A DNA stretch of 64,000 bases from Bradyrhizobium erythrophlei. GTDB taxonomy: Bacteria; Pseudomonadota; Alphaproteobacteria; Rhizobiales; Xanthobacteraceae. The translations under genes and the position numbers were made by a program. Under the pieces are notes generated by a model. That model was not told the origin of the DNA. It saw only the letters and a list, made by a program, of their open reading frames with translations, and searched no databases. The stretch is taken from the NCBI RefSeq assembly GCF_900129425.1, contig NZ_LT670817.1, forward strand, positions 1,736,001-1,800,000, in the 5' to 3' direction. Positions 25,878-35,279 of this stretch are shown one piece after another (the stretch's first letter is position 1; each line of letters opens with the position of its first letter).

Positions 25878-26491
25878 TCAACTCAGCGGTAGCATCACTT
25901 CCATCCTGAAAGCTGGACGCTCAGTCAGGATTTCGTACCAGCGACGCAAGTTCGGTAAGTCAGGATGCTTTATGTCGAGCGCGTACCACCGATAGACAGA
26001 CGCGCCCGCTGGAATGTCCGCCATCGACAGCGTGTCGCCGGAAACGAAGGCGCGGTCGGCGAGACGCGCGTCTAAGATCGACATCGCTGCCGCACAACGC
26101 TCTTCGACTTCTTTGAGCAGACTTCGATCGCGCTTCTCGGGCGGTGTCCTTATCGGTCCAATGAACAACGGACGCAGCGCCGGCCAGAGTGCAGTAGCTT
26201 GCCAATCCATCCAGCGCTCGGCATCGAACCGACATTTGACGTCGGTCGGAAACAGGTTCGTTTGGCCGTATTGATGGGCCAGGTAACGAACGATGACGTT
26301 TGACTCCCAAAGCTGATATCCACCATCGTCAAGCGTAGGCGGTTTGGGTTCATTGCGACATAGTCGGCGTCTTGGTTTCCTCCAAATTCACCGCCCACGG
26401 CGATGCGCCGGGGCGACAGTCCCAACTCCGTGCAGCACCAAAGTACCTTTTGTACATTTATCGAATTTGGGCGTCCCCATACGGTCAGCAC
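25878..26491 (-). pseudogene. Glutathione S-transferase, frameshifted
   Basis: The two frames together encode a complete GST: N-terminus MLTVWGRPNSINVQKVLWCC and AMNPNRL, then after a shift near 26325 LDDGGYQLWESNVIVRYLAHQYG and the helical domain WMDWQATALWPALRPLF, ending LRRWYEILTERPAFRMEV. One missing or extra base separates the halves. The enzyme type (thioredoxin fold with N-P-N-R and ESNVIVRYL) is a bacterial beta/theta-like GST. Otherwise well conserved, so the lesion is recent or a sequencing error. Confidence 0.75.
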
Positions 26492-26635
26492 ACCTATGTC
26501 TCCTTCAGATCAGCAACTGCACCTGCATTGCTTCGCGCTGCAACACACATGATCACGCCCGACCAGCCAATCCTCGGCAATACGCAATAAGGTGACGCAC
26601 GGCCTGATGCAGTCCGGCATACTCTGAGAAAGGCG

Positions 26636-26669
26636 CTTCGAAGCCTGAGATTCTTCGAAGCCTGAGATT
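26636..26669. repeat. Tandem 17-bp direct duplication
   Basis: CTTCGAAGCCTGAGATT occurs twice in direct tandem (26636-26652 and 26653-26669). It lies in non-coding debris between the GST pseudogene and the DUF2798 relic and probably reflects replication slippage. Confidence 0.8.
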
Positions 26670-26678
26670 GATGGGTCA

Positions 26679-26829
26679 TCATCCATCTCCTGGCGAAAGG
26701 GCGGGGCGCTTTGAGCAGTCTTCAACCTGATCGGGGCAGTGGTTCGGCTTGCTATCGCGAACAAATCGATCGACGAGCGCTCGAATGAAAGGAGCGGCGA
26801 GGATGACAACGGAAAGCATGGAGATTCCA
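26679..26829 (-). pseudogene. C-terminal relic of a DUF2798 membrane protein
   Basis: The minus-strand frame reads SMLSVVILAAPFIRALVDRF, the last helix and basic tail typical of DUF2798 proteins; compare MLPVVLLAAPFIRKLTDAL at 33332-33570. It is fused out of frame to the transposase relic upstream, so the 5' half of the gene was lost when the insertion sequence arrived. Confidence 0.5.
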
Positions 26830-27295
26830 CCCTTGGGACGGCGGTCGCTTTCCCCTCGCCATATACTTTGCAACGGTGGTTTGCCCAACATCGATCCCGA
26901 GCTTGAGAAGCTCGCCATGGATCCGTGGTGCGCCCCCATAATGGGTTGGCGAGACTCATCTCGCGAACGAGATGACGGATCTCCAGCGGGGTCTTCGGCC
27001 GGCCGCCGCGCGGTCTTGATTTCCAGCGCCAATACGCTCGGAAACCGGCACGATGCCAGCGGATCACGGTCTCCGGCCTGACGATCTTCAAAGCGTCCAG
27101 CACGCCGGGCGCCAACCGATACAACCCGGCAAATACCAGACGGTCGATTCTGGTGAAGGTTAGTCGGTGCGGCGATTTACGACGCAGCACGTTGAGTTGA
27201 TGACGAAGCGTCAAGATCTCTACTTGCAGCGACGCTCGCGATCGGAACAATCCGATCAGCGCCAACCAAATCAGGCTGCAAACATCTCTCATCAA
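26830..27295 (-). pseudogene. IS3/IS481-like transposase, N-terminal relic
   Basis: From ATG 27294 region: SRASLQVEILTLRHQLNVLRR, TFTRIDRLVFAGLYRL, IVRPETVIRWHRAGFRAYW and ANPLWG, then after a shift HGELLKLGIDVGQTTVAKYM and PPSQGW. This is the helix-turn-helix half of the rve-type transposase also present at 36302-37260; the catalytic DDE half is missing. It cuts the DUF2798 relic on one side and the kinase relic on the other. Confidence 0.7.
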
Positions 27296-27335
27296 CCAAG
27301 AGCATCACCCAATTCTTCTCCACTTACTAGCCGGA

Positions 27336-27705
27336 TTGAGTTTCCGAAAGGGACAGGCGAGCCTGCCGGCGATTCAGGGAGATCGTGTCCAACTGCAACA
27401 AGTGATTCTCAATTTACTCATCAACGCCATCGAGGCGATGAGCGGAATGAGCGAGGGACAGCGGGAATTGCTGATCAGCACCGCAAAGAGCGACTCTGGG
27501 GTCGTTGTTTCGGTCCGAGATTCAGGTCCTGGGTTGGCACCCGAGAGCGTCGGACGGTTGTTCGAGTCCTTTTACACCACCAAACCAGGCGGCTTGGGGA
27601 TGGGTTTGTCAATCTGCCGTTCGATCATTGGCGCATGGCGGACACTTGTGGGCGCGCGCCAATGAACCGTGCGGGATCGTATTTCAATTCGCGTTAACGG
27701 CGTAG
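27336..27705 (+). pseudogene. Histidine kinase ATPase-domain relic
   Basis: C-terminal part of a sensor kinase: QGDRVQLQQVILNLLINAIEAM (N-box), VRDSGPGLAPE (G1), FYTTKPGGLGMGLSICRSII (F/G2), then a one-base shift before HGGHLWARANEPCGIVFQFAL. Phosphoacceptor domain and sensor are missing; the 5' end abuts the transposase relic. Spacing and motifs resemble the NtrB/FixL-type kinases common in rhizobia. Confidence 0.7.
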
Positions 27706-28145
27706 CAAACACATACGGAGTCCGCGAACGAAACACGGCATTTTGGCGAAAACTATCGCAGGAACCATAAAGACGACCAAAAGACACGTCGCTATGCTCC
27801 AAGTTCTCAGATGAGGAGCACGAGATACGATGGTCAGAATCCATTTACGCGCAAACGCGCCGAGCGCCAGACCTTCCCCGAGCATTTTCCACGCGAGCGG
27901 GTGGTGATCGATCCGCCGACAGACGCAAGGCAGAGCGCATCCGACGTGAAATGGTCGGACCTCAACGGCTCCGCCACAGTGGCGTAGTCGCCGTCGGTCT
28001 TTGGATAGGTGATCAGCGCCTTGGCTTGCGGACGCAACCGCCGAGGGAGAAGCCCAGCAGGTCGACTTTGGTGAAGTCGAGTAGATTGATGAAGGTGACG
28101 GCATGAGGACGTCGTGCAGATCGCTCGCGATCCATGGAATCAAAA
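27706..28145. pseudogene. Degenerate region with an alpha/beta hydrolase relic
   Basis: On the minus strand 28013-28112 reads HAVTFINLLDFTKVDLLGFSLGG, the helix and nucleophile elbow (GFSLGG) of a serine alpha/beta hydrolase. Just downstream in another frame comes ALITYPKTDGDYATV. No continuous frame remains. The rest of the interval shows nothing recognisable. Confidence 0.45.
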
Positions 28146-29162
28146 TTACGCGGAGTGAGCAGAGATTCTTGCATGATTCGTGCGTTGATCCCGGTCCGAA
28201 CTGCCATCTTTGAGGCCAAGCGTGATTTGTGCTTGACCAAATTTCTCAAGGGCAACGACGCCATACGGCAGATTGGCATGAACGATATCGTAGATGTCAT
28301 AGCAACGTGGCGTCCAAGGATAACTGGTTCGCCAAACGAAGCCGAGTGTTCTGCCTACATTAGGCGAACCAAGTCGCATTCGGGATACACCTGTCCCCGT
28401 GATCATCAAGGTGGCCGTCAACGGTGCAATGACGACGCACTCGCTGCTGCATAGCAGCGCATTGAGTGTTGCTATGCTTGCAACGTTACGCGTTCTTTCG
28501 GATTTCCAGGCCAAATGATCTCGCAGTCCAACCCCCAGATTCGTCGTTCCGCCGTTCGCAAAAATCTCAACGGCGCTCCCTTCATCAAGCAAATAGCTGG
28601 CAATCCCGCTTTCGAGAAAACTTTTTCGAGAATAATCCTTAGCGTCGGACCCGTGAGAGGAGACAATATATGGCTCCCAGAATAGCGGGAGCCACCTAAG
28701 GCCCGGCTCCTCGGTCGGTGCTGGGCCGATGATCAAGTCGATTTCGTAATTCTTGAGCTGCGCGATGAGATCGACCGGACTGCCTTCCTGTACGTCGATC
28801 TTTAGACCGTCGAATTTTTCCCGGACCGCTCGGATCGCTGTCGTTAGAAGTGCTGGAGCCGCGCTGGGAACGACGCCCAGTCGAACCGAACCTGCAGGAA
28901 GCCCTCCCGAGCCACGCGCGACACTTTTGATGGCCTGCGCTTGCTCGATCAAACTCCGTGCGCATTGAACGATCTGTTGTCCAACCGGCGTGACATGGAC
29001 GCCCGCCCCGGTGCGCTCAAACAACAGGACAGCAAGCTCGTCCTCCAGCTTTTTGATCTGCGCGCTCATTGTCGGTTGGGTAACGTGACAATGCTCAGCC
29101 GCCCGCCCAAAGCCTCCGTGGTCGATAACGGCCAATACGTAACGCAGCTGGGTAAGGGTCAT
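28146..29162 (-). CDS. OxyR-like LysR-family regulator
   Basis: A 338-residue LysR protein. The start is set at MTLTQLRYVLAVIDHGGF (ATG 29162, RBS GGAAAG), the usual opening of the OxyR/CysB-like branch; an upstream in-frame start adds 11 atypical residues. The HTH is AAEHCHVTQPTMSAQIKKLE. The inducer domain lacks a clear OxyR redox cysteine pair context, although a cysteine pair SSECVV occurs, so peroxide sensing is unproven. A perfect palindrome lies just upstream. It is divergent from the deacetylase-FAH-MFS group, its likely target. Confidence 0.88.
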   Translation of the reverse strand: MTLTQLRYVLAVIDHGGFGRAAEHCHVTQPTMSAQIKKLEDELAVLLFERTGAGVHVTPVGQQIVQCARSLIEQAQAIKSVARGSGGLPAGSVRLGVVPSAAPALLTTAIRAVREKFDGLKIDVQEGSPVDLIAQLKNYEIDLIIGPAPTEEPGLRWLPLFWEPYIVSSHGSDAKDYSRKSFLESGIASYLLDEGSAVEIFANGGTTNLGVGLRDHLAWKSERTRNVASIATLNALLCSSECVVIAPLTATLMITGTGVSRMRLGSPNVGRTLGFVWRTSYPWTPRCYDIYDIVHANLPYGVVALEKFGQAQITLGLKDGSSDRDQRTNHARISAHSA

Positions 29163-29198
29163 GTTCTTTCCAATCCCGAAGACATAGTCAATCATCTA

Positions 29199-29213
29199 TG
29201 TAATCCTATTACA
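29199..29213. promoter_or_regulatory. Palindrome TGTAAT-CCT-ATTACA upstream of LysR gene
   Basis: Perfect 6-bp-arm inverted repeat 37 bp before the LysR start codon and about 310 bp before the divergent deacetylase gene, in an AT-rich promoter region. Shape fits a LysR T-N11-A site. Confidence 0.45.
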
Positions 29214-29522
29214 AAATCAATTTTATCTCGACCACACCGCATGATAGCTGTTTCACTATTGAGAGAATTTCGGCAGTTAAACCGAAACAAAAGCTGGCTG
29301 CGCTGCTCGAGCTCGCCGGATGAAGACGGTTTTGAGGGGAATTATGCCTATGAGCGCTCCGCAAGCGGTTAAGCGACTTGGTCGGCGGCAGGACAATAGC
29401 AGGTCGCCCGCCGCGCACCGTCCGGATTACAACATAGGTAAAATCAATGACGTGGTAGTTGCATCGGCTGCAACCCCTTCGGGCCACCACCGGGCAAACG
29501 CATTCTGAAGCAAGAGGCAATA

Positions 29523-30185
29523 ATGGGACGAATTACGCTTACGTTCGACAATGGACCCGAACCGGAAATGACCTCGCTCGTCCTCGACGTGCTGCGAAAG
29601 CAAGCCGTGCAAGCGACGTTCTTTGTCATAGGAAGGAATCTGGAGCGGCCGGGTGCCAGGGCGGTCGTGGAGCGCGCGCGCGCGGAAGGTCACTGGATTG
29701 GGAACCATTCGTTCACTCATCGAATCTCCTTGGGGAATGCGCCGACAGACAGCTTCTTCGATGACGAAGTGTCGCGCACCTTCGATGCCCTTGGCGACCT
29801 TGCCCATCCCGATCGATTGTTTCGTCCCTTCTGCAACGCCGGCTTGATCGACCATCAGCTGTTCAGGAAGGCCGATATTCGGAAGATGTCGGACGCCAAA
29901 ATAACGTGCGTGTTGTTCAATTCCGTTCCCCGCGATTGGGAGCACGCCGATGCCTGGGTGAACCGGGCGTTGTCTGAGCTGACAACCAAGCCTTGGACGA
30001 CGATCGTTCTGCATGACATTTACGGGTACCCCGACGGCGTCGACGTCCGCTCGATGTTGCAGTTGGACCGCTTTATGTCACTTGCAAAAGAGCAGGGGCA
30101 TGAGTTCCTTCAGGAGTTTTCTCCCGACTGCGTTCCGATCAGGCGTGGAGACATCTGCTTCGACATTCAGTCCCTCGCCAACTGA
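29523..30185 (+). CDS. Polysaccharide deacetylase family protein (NodB-like fold)
   Basis: A 220-residue metal-dependent amide hydrolase fold. It opens ITLTFDNGPEP (motif 1, with Asp for base and metal), has ATFFVIGRNL, HSFTH as metal-binding motif 2 and LHDIYGYPDG near the end. No signal peptide, so cytoplasmic, unlike secreted chitin deacetylases. The intracellular location beside an FAH-type hydrolase and an MHS transporter suggests a small-molecule amidase (for example a cyclic amide) rather than a polysaccharide enzyme. That is inference. Confidence 0.8.
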   Translation: MGRITLTFDNGPEPEMTSLVLDVLRKQAVQATFFVIGRNLERPGARAVVERARAEGHWIGNHSFTHRISLGNAPTDSFFDDEVSRTFDALGDLAHPDRLFRPFCNAGLIDHQLFRKADIRKMSDAKITCVLFNSVPRDWEHADAWVNRALSELTTKPWTTIVLHDIYGYPDGVDVRSMLQLDRFMSLAKEQGHEFLQEFSPDCVPIRRGDICFDIQSLAN

Positions 30186-30310
30186 ACATGTAAGCCGCAA
30201 GCGGTGAAAGCAGGCGGAACAAGCGGCGCGGCTATCATCAGCTTCGTGGTGTCGATCGCTCCGACAAGCGCAACGCCAGAGTCCGCCTTGAATATTACAA
30301 GGAGACAAAC

Positions 30311-31127
30311 GTGAAATTGGTGCGTTACGGAGAGAAGGGTTTCGAGCGGCCAGGTGTGATCGATAGTGTCGGCAATATCCGATCTCTTGCTTCGATTGTC
30401 GCCGATTGTGATCCGGCGAGGTTAGGCTCGCTTTCGGCAGCGTTGTCGAGCTGGTCAATAGACAATCTGCCGACCTGTCCTGCGGGCACACGTTTGGGCG
30501 CCCCCCTCTCGAAACCAGGAAAAATCATCTGCATCGGGCTGAACTATAAGGCCCACGCGGTGGGAAGCCGGGATGGCCATACCCACCGAGCCCGTGATCT
30601 TTCTCAAAGAGCCGAGCTCGCTTTCGGGACCCTACGATCCCGTTATCCTGCCGGCCAATTCCAGCCAATGCGATTGGGAGGTGGAGCTAGGCGTCGTCAT
30701 TGGCCGCCCGACGAAGAAGATACCAGCGAGCGACGCGCTCGATCACATCCTAAGATACTGCGTCGTGAACGACGTGAGCGAGCGTTCCTTCCAGCTCGAA
30801 CGCGGAGGTCAGTGGACAAAGGGCAAGAGCGCGGACACGTTTTGTCCCATTGGACCCTACATCGTGACGCGCGACGAGATTGCAGATCCGCAAGCGCTTC
30901 AATTGCGATGCGAGGTTTCCGGCAGGATCGGCCAGGACAGCAACACCTCGGACATGATTTTTAGCGTCGCCGAGGCGATCAGTTATCTCAGCTCATTCAT
31001 GTCGCTGGAGCCGGGGGACCTCATCTGCACGGGCACGCCGCAAGGCGTCGGTCACGGTAGCAAGCCGCCGATCTACCTCAAGGACGGTGATGTCATGGTC
31101 CTTTCGATCGAGGGCCTCGGTGAATAG
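30311..31127 (+). pseudogene. Fumarylacetoacetate hydrolase-family protein, frameshifted
   Basis: The N-terminal frame (30311 on) encodes MKLVRYGEKGFERPGVID and KPGKIICIGLNYKAHAV; the rest is in another frame from about 30566: MAIPTEPVIFLKEPSSLSGP, CDWEVELGVVIG, GKSADTFCPIGPYIV and GDLICTGTPQGVG. The metal-binding glutamates of FAH enzymes (E-x-E in DWEVELGVV) are intact. One extra G near 30563 explains the break. All conserved blocks are present, so either a very recent mutation or a sequencing error. Confidence 0.8.
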
Positions 31128-31217
31128 CGACAACTAGCGCTGGCGGAACGCGAGTGACAGGAAATACCCGCGCGCGTCGCGGTAACCTCAATAAAAAAGC
31201 CAGTGGGGGGATATGAG

Positions 31218-32906
31218 GTGAAGAACGATCAGATCGCATTGTTGGGCGAAGACGTCAGCGGTGCGGGCAAGGAATACCTCGCCACCAGCCCTGGCATGAC
31301 GCCTGTCGAGAAGCGGGTCATAGCCGCTTCATCAATGGGCACGATCTTTGAGTTGTATGATTTCTTTCTCGTCGGCGCGTTATCCACCGAGCTTGCCAAG
31401 CATTTCTTTTCGGGCATCAATCCTAGTGCTGGCTTCATTCTGGCTCTGCTGGGATTCGCCGCCGGATTTGTCATGCGCCCGTTCGGGGGAATGGTTTTTG
31501 GACGGTTTGGCGACCTTGTCGGTCGCAAACGCACATTCCTTGCGACGATCCTGATCATGGGTGCCGCGACTTTCACCATCGGCCTGCTGCCCGGGTTTGC
31601 GTCCATTGGCTTGGCTTCGCCGATATTGTTCGTGATCATGCGCATGTTGCAAGGACTTGCTATTGGCGGCGAGTTTGGCGGCGCCTTCATCTATGTTGCG
31701 GAGCATGGCTCGAAGCGGGATCGCGGCTTCAGGGTTTCCTGGGTTGTGTCGACGGGTGCCGGCGGATTGCTGCTTTCCTTGCTGGTTGTCCTGCCGCTCC
31801 AGCATCTCCTGGGAGAAAGCACGTTTTCTGATTGGGGCTGGCGACTTCCCTTTCTCTTTTCAATCGTGATTCTTCTGATCTCTTTGTGGGTCCGACTCAA
31901 GCTCGACGAGTCTCCTGAATTCCTGCGGATCAAAGCCGAAGGCGGGATGTCGAAGGCGCCAATCGCAGAGACGCTCGGTCAATGGAAAAATCTGAAATTG
32001 ATCCTGATCGCTGTGTTTGGCGTCATGATGGGTGCCGCCATTATCTTCTACAATGGTCAGCTCTATACGATGTTCTTTCTCACCAAAGCGCTGAAGGTTG
32101 ACGCCAGCACGACGAATATCCTGATCATCAGCGCGACCGTTCTTACGGCGCCACTGTATCTCGCCTCTGGAAAATTGGCGGATCTGGTGGGACGCAAGAA
32201 GGTCCTGATTGCAGGTTGCCTGCTCGGTGCACTATTCACCATGCCTCTGTTCAAGGCGCTGACTCACTATGCCAATCCATCTCTGGAAAAGGCGGAGTTG
32301 GAAGCGCCGATTGTCGTCAGTGCGGACTGGGAAGAATGCGCCTTTCAGTTCGATCCGACTGGGACGGCCAAATTTACCAGCTCATGCGATACCGTAACCA
32401 GCAGTCTGGCAAAGGCCGGATTGAATTACCACAGCATGCCGCTTCCGCGCGGTCAGGTCGCACGTATTCAGATCGGCGAAGACGTCGTTGAAGGTTATCG
32501 CGCGTCAGATACCGATGCCGCGACGAAGGCCGCAAAGTTTAGCGCGTTGCTGGCCGCGACAGCGTCCAAGCATGGATATGGGACGGGGACTGCCAACAAG
32601 GATGAAATCAACATACCGATGGTACTGCTGATTTTGATGGCGCTGCTCTCGTTCGGTGCTTTGGTATTTACGGCGAGCGTGACAATGCTGGTCGAGATGT
32701 TTCCAACCAGAATTCGGTATACCGCGATCTCAATTCCCTATCATTTGGCGTCAGCGATTTTCGGAGGATTTCTGCCAGCAACTGCTTTCGCAATCATGGC
32801 TGCGACCGGGAACATCTATTCGGGTCTCTGGTATCCGGTCGCTGCGGCCGTGGTGTCCATGCTGGTGCTCGTCCTGTTTGCGAAAGAAACAAAAGACGCG
32901 ACTTGA
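31218..32906 (+). CDS. MHS-family (metabolite:H+ symporter) MFS transporter with extra periplasmic domain
   Basis: A 562-residue MFS transporter. Helices 1-9 resemble ShiA/PcaT-type symporters (AASSMGTIFELYDFFLVG, GRFGDLVGRKRTF, LQGLAIGGEFGGAFIYVAE, GKLADLVGRKKVLIAG). Between residues about 345 and 462 a soluble domain with cysteines (WEECAFQF, SSCDTV) is inserted before the last helices. Its position between MFS helices places it on the periplasmic side. GTG 31218 is preferred to GTG 31203 because GGGGGGAT lies at RBS distance. It probably imports the substrate of the preceding hydrolases. Confidence 0.85.
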   Translation: MKNDQIALLGEDVSGAGKEYLATSPGMTPVEKRVIAASSMGTIFELYDFFLVGALSTELAKHFFSGINPSAGFILALLGFAAGFVMRPFGGMVFGRFGDLVGRKRTFLATILIMGAATFTIGLLPGFASIGLASPILFVIMRMLQGLAIGGEFGGAFIYVAEHGSKRDRGFRVSWVVSTGAGGLLLSLLVVLPLQHLLGESTFSDWGWRLPFLFSIVILLISLWVRLKLDESPEFLRIKAEGGMSKAPIAETLGQWKNLKLILIAVFGVMMGAAIIFYNGQLYTMFFLTKALKVDASTTNILIISATVLTAPLYLASGKLADLVGRKKVLIAGCLLGALFTMPLFKALTHYANPSLEKAELEAPIVVSADWEECAFQFDPTGTAKFTSSCDTVTSSLAKAGLNYHSMPLPRGQVARIQIGEDVVEGYRASDTDAATKAAKFSALLAATASKHGYGTGTANKDEINIPMVLLILMALLSFGALVFTASVTMLVEMFPTRIRYTAISIPYHLASAIFGGFLPATAFAIMAATGNIYSGLWYPVAAAVVSMLVLVLFAKETKDAT

Positions 32907-32969
32907 GAACGGAGCCGGACAGTTCCGGCATCCGCGTGACCACATTACGCTTCCCTAAGGAGTAAGCTC

Positions 32970-33275
32970 ATGTCTGCCTATTTCGTTGTACGCGGTATCA
33001 TTCATGACCGGGTCGCCTTTCAGGAGTACGCACGTCGGTCGCCGGGCGTGCTTGCGAGCTTCGGCGGTCGTCACATTGCGCGCGGCGGCAGGAATATTGT
33101 ATTCGAGGGGTCGGATGACCGGCCCCACGTCGTCATCGCGGAATTCCCTGATTTCGAGTCGGCGGAGAGGTGTTATCGCTCCGAGGCCTATCAGGCGCTC
33201 ATTCCTCTCAGGTCGAACTGCGCAACGCTCGAGTTCACCCTCATCGATGGGGTGCCCGCGTCACCTGTCGCCTAA
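32970..33275 (+). CDS. DUF1330 family protein
   Basis: Small dimeric alpha/beta-barrel-type protein of 101 residues, with SAYFVVRGIIHDRVAFQEY, a central RHIARGG and VVIAEFPDFESAERCYRSEAYQ, which define DUF1330. RBS AAGGAG precedes ATG 32970. Members are small ferredoxin-fold proteins of unknown biochemistry, often near catabolic genes. It is 63 bp after the MHS transporter and probably in its operon. Confidence 0.9.
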   Translation: MSAYFVVRGIIHDRVAFQEYARRSPGVLASFGGRHIARGGRNIVFEGSDDRPHVVIAEFPDFESAERCYRSEAYQALIPLRSNCATLEFTLIDGVPASPVA

Positions 33276-33331
33276 AGCACCCGCCGTAGTGGCTCGTGCT
33301 GCTGTTGCCGAAGCGCGAACAAGACGATCAC

Positions 33332-33570
33332 GTGCCGAGATTTCCAAAACGTTACAGTCATTTCGTCTATGGCGTCACTCAGTCCGGTCTGACCTGCGCA
33401 TTGCTGGTGCGATCGCCTGTCTGCCGTTTTTTAGTGAAGGATCCTTTTTCAGCCATTGGATTGCGTCATGGCTGATTTCATGGGCAACGATGTTACCTGT
33501 CGTGCTCCTGGCCGCGCCGTTCATCCGCAAGCTAACGGACGCACTTTGTCGTCAAGAAAACACGACCTAG
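33332..33570 (+). pseudogene. DUF2798 membrane protein, frameshifted
   Basis: Two-helix membrane protein. The first frame gives VPRFPKRYSHFVYGVTQSGL and LTCA; one missing base near 33408 shifts to AGAIACLPFF, HWIASWLISWATMLPVVLL and APFIRKLTDAL. Together they make a typical DUF2798 protein of about 79 residues. A second, shorter relic of the family is at 26679-26829. Confidence 0.65.
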
Positions 33571-33611
33571 ACGGCTTGCGAAAGCCGGTAGAGGGTGGGC
33601 GGCGTGCTTAT

Positions 33612-34334
33612 CTACGCCGCCGCCTTGCCAATCGATGCACCGCCATCGGCAAACAGTGTTTGGCCGGTGACGAAGCCAGCGTCCTCCGAGAGTAGAAAAG
33701 CAATCAAAGCTGCGATCTCGTCCGGCTTGCCGAGGCGCTTCAATGGGATCATTGAGAGAAAGCGGCGCTCGCCTTCGCTTCCAGCAGGGGTATTCTCCCG
33801 GAACATTTCCGTCTCGGTGGGGCCTGGCGCGACTGAGTTGACGGTGATGCCGTATTGCGCAAGCTCCAGCGCCCAGGTACGTGTAAAGCTTGAAATCGCG
33901 CTCTTCGCGCCTGCATACGCCGTCCGATCAGCGACACCGAGAATCGTAAGACTCGATAGATTGATCACGCGGCCCCAGTTTTTCTCGCGCATTGCAGGCA
34001 GAGCCGCCTGAACCGCTTGCACGGCGGGCGTGAGATTTCGCCGGAACGACTCTTCGAGCTGATCGATGTCGATTTCGTCAATTCGGCCAAGGCGAATAAA
34101 TCCGACATTGTTCACGACGCCGTCGAATGAAAACCGCGCAGTGAGATCTCGCAGTGTTTCATCCGTCGCACGGCGGTCAGACAGATCAACCGGGACGAGC
34201 GTTCCTGGAAAGGCGGGATCATCGGCGCGCCGCGCAACACCCACCACGTGATGTCCCGAAGCAGCCAGCCTTTCGGAAAGTGCGCGGCCGATGCCCTTGC
34301 TGGCTCCGGTGATCAGAAATGTTCGTTTAGTCAT
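33612..34334 (-). CDS. Short-chain dehydrogenase/reductase
   Basis: NAD(P)-dependent SDR of 240 residues. TGASKGIG at 9-16 binds the cofactor, VVNNVG is the NNAG-like motif, the catalytic serine is in INLSSLT and Tyr-Lys in YAGAK; the C-terminus VTGQTLFADGG is typical of FabG-like enzymes. An arginine pair in GVARRADD suggests NADP. ATG 34334 chosen; 5 upstream residues are possible. Intact and monocistronic. Substrate unknown. Confidence 0.92.
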   Translation of the reverse strand: MTKRTFLITGASKGIGRALSERLAASGHHVVGVARRADDPAFPGTLVPVDLSDRRATDETLRDLTARFSFDGVVNNVGFIRLGRIDEIDIDQLEESFRRNLTPAVQAVQAALPAMREKNWGRVINLSSLTILGVADRTAYAGAKSAISSFTRTWALELAQYGITVNSVAPGPTETEMFRENTPAGSEGERRFLSMIPLKRLGKPDEIAALIAFLLSEDAGFVTGQTLFADGGASIGKAAA

Positions 34335-34482
34335 ATCGCTCTCGCGCATTTGATGTCGCCCTATTCATTTGCTTAGTTGTAGATCATATGCTCCAAATCG
34401 AAGATATAGAGCATTCGCTACAATACGGCAAGTTCCTTCGAGCCCGGCGATAAATCCGACCCTGAACAAGGACCACGAGACC

Positions 34483-35089
34483 ATGTTGAATAGACGCGCA
34501 TTTGTATTCGGAGCACCACTTATCCTCGCCGGGTGTGTGAGGCAGGAGGGACCGACGTTCACCGGATTCGATTCCGAACGTGATGCACGCTATGCGTCGA
34601 TGTATGGCGCAATCGCGAGGTGTCCTATCCCACTAGTGAGCGCCCCGGGACGATCGTGGTCGACCCGGGCAAACGCTACGTTTATCTGGTGATGACCGGC
34701 GGTCAGGCGATGCGCTACGGTGTTGGTGTCGGCAAACAGGAGGCCTTCAATTTTCTGGGTACGGCGATCATCGGGCGAAAGGCTGAATGGCCGCACTGGA
34801 CTCCGACCCGGACATGATAAAGCGCGATCCGAAGCGGTACGGTCCGTATGCTAATGGGATGAACGGCGGCGCCGACAATCCACTGGGGCCACGCGCGCTC
34901 TACCTCTATCTGGATGGCCGGGATACCTATTACCGGTTGCACGGGACGGTCGAACCTTGGACGATCGGCACGATGGTTTCATCTGGTTGCGTGCGCTTGA
35001 TAAACCAAGACATCATGGATCTCTAAAACCGTGTCCGGGTTGGCACCAAGGTGGTGGTGCTTCCGGCACGCGGCATCGATATGTCCTAG
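34483..35089 (+). pseudogene. L,D-transpeptidase (ErfK/YbiS), multiply broken
   Basis: Begins MLNRRAFVFGAPLILAGCV (lipoprotein-like signal) with GFDSERDARYA, then shifts near 34620 to PGTIVVDPGKRYVYLVM, again near 34795 to DPKRYGPYANGMNGG and ends with the catalytic motif SSGCVRL. An in-frame TAA at 35024-35026 replaces a sense codon and the ancestral frame continues VRVGTKVVVLPARGI to a stop at 35087. At least two frameshifts and one nonsense codon make this a real pseudogene. Confidence 0.8.
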
Positions 35090-35279
35090 CTTTTTACAAC
35101 GATCCCGCTTGCGTCTGTCGCAAGCGGAATCGTTGCTGGCCTTCGAGCTTTCACGCGCCATGATGCAATGCCGGCCTGCCGCAAGCCTTGCGTTTCTAGA
35201 TTGATCGATCTACATGCGATCTCGGGCTTGCGGCATATTAAGCTCGGACGAACCGGGGCAGGATGGCGAGAAGGGCAGC

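Noticed and set aside
26510..27295. 261-codon frame as one gene
   Set aside because: Only its first about 120 residues are transposase; the rest is out-of-frame debris joined by chance.
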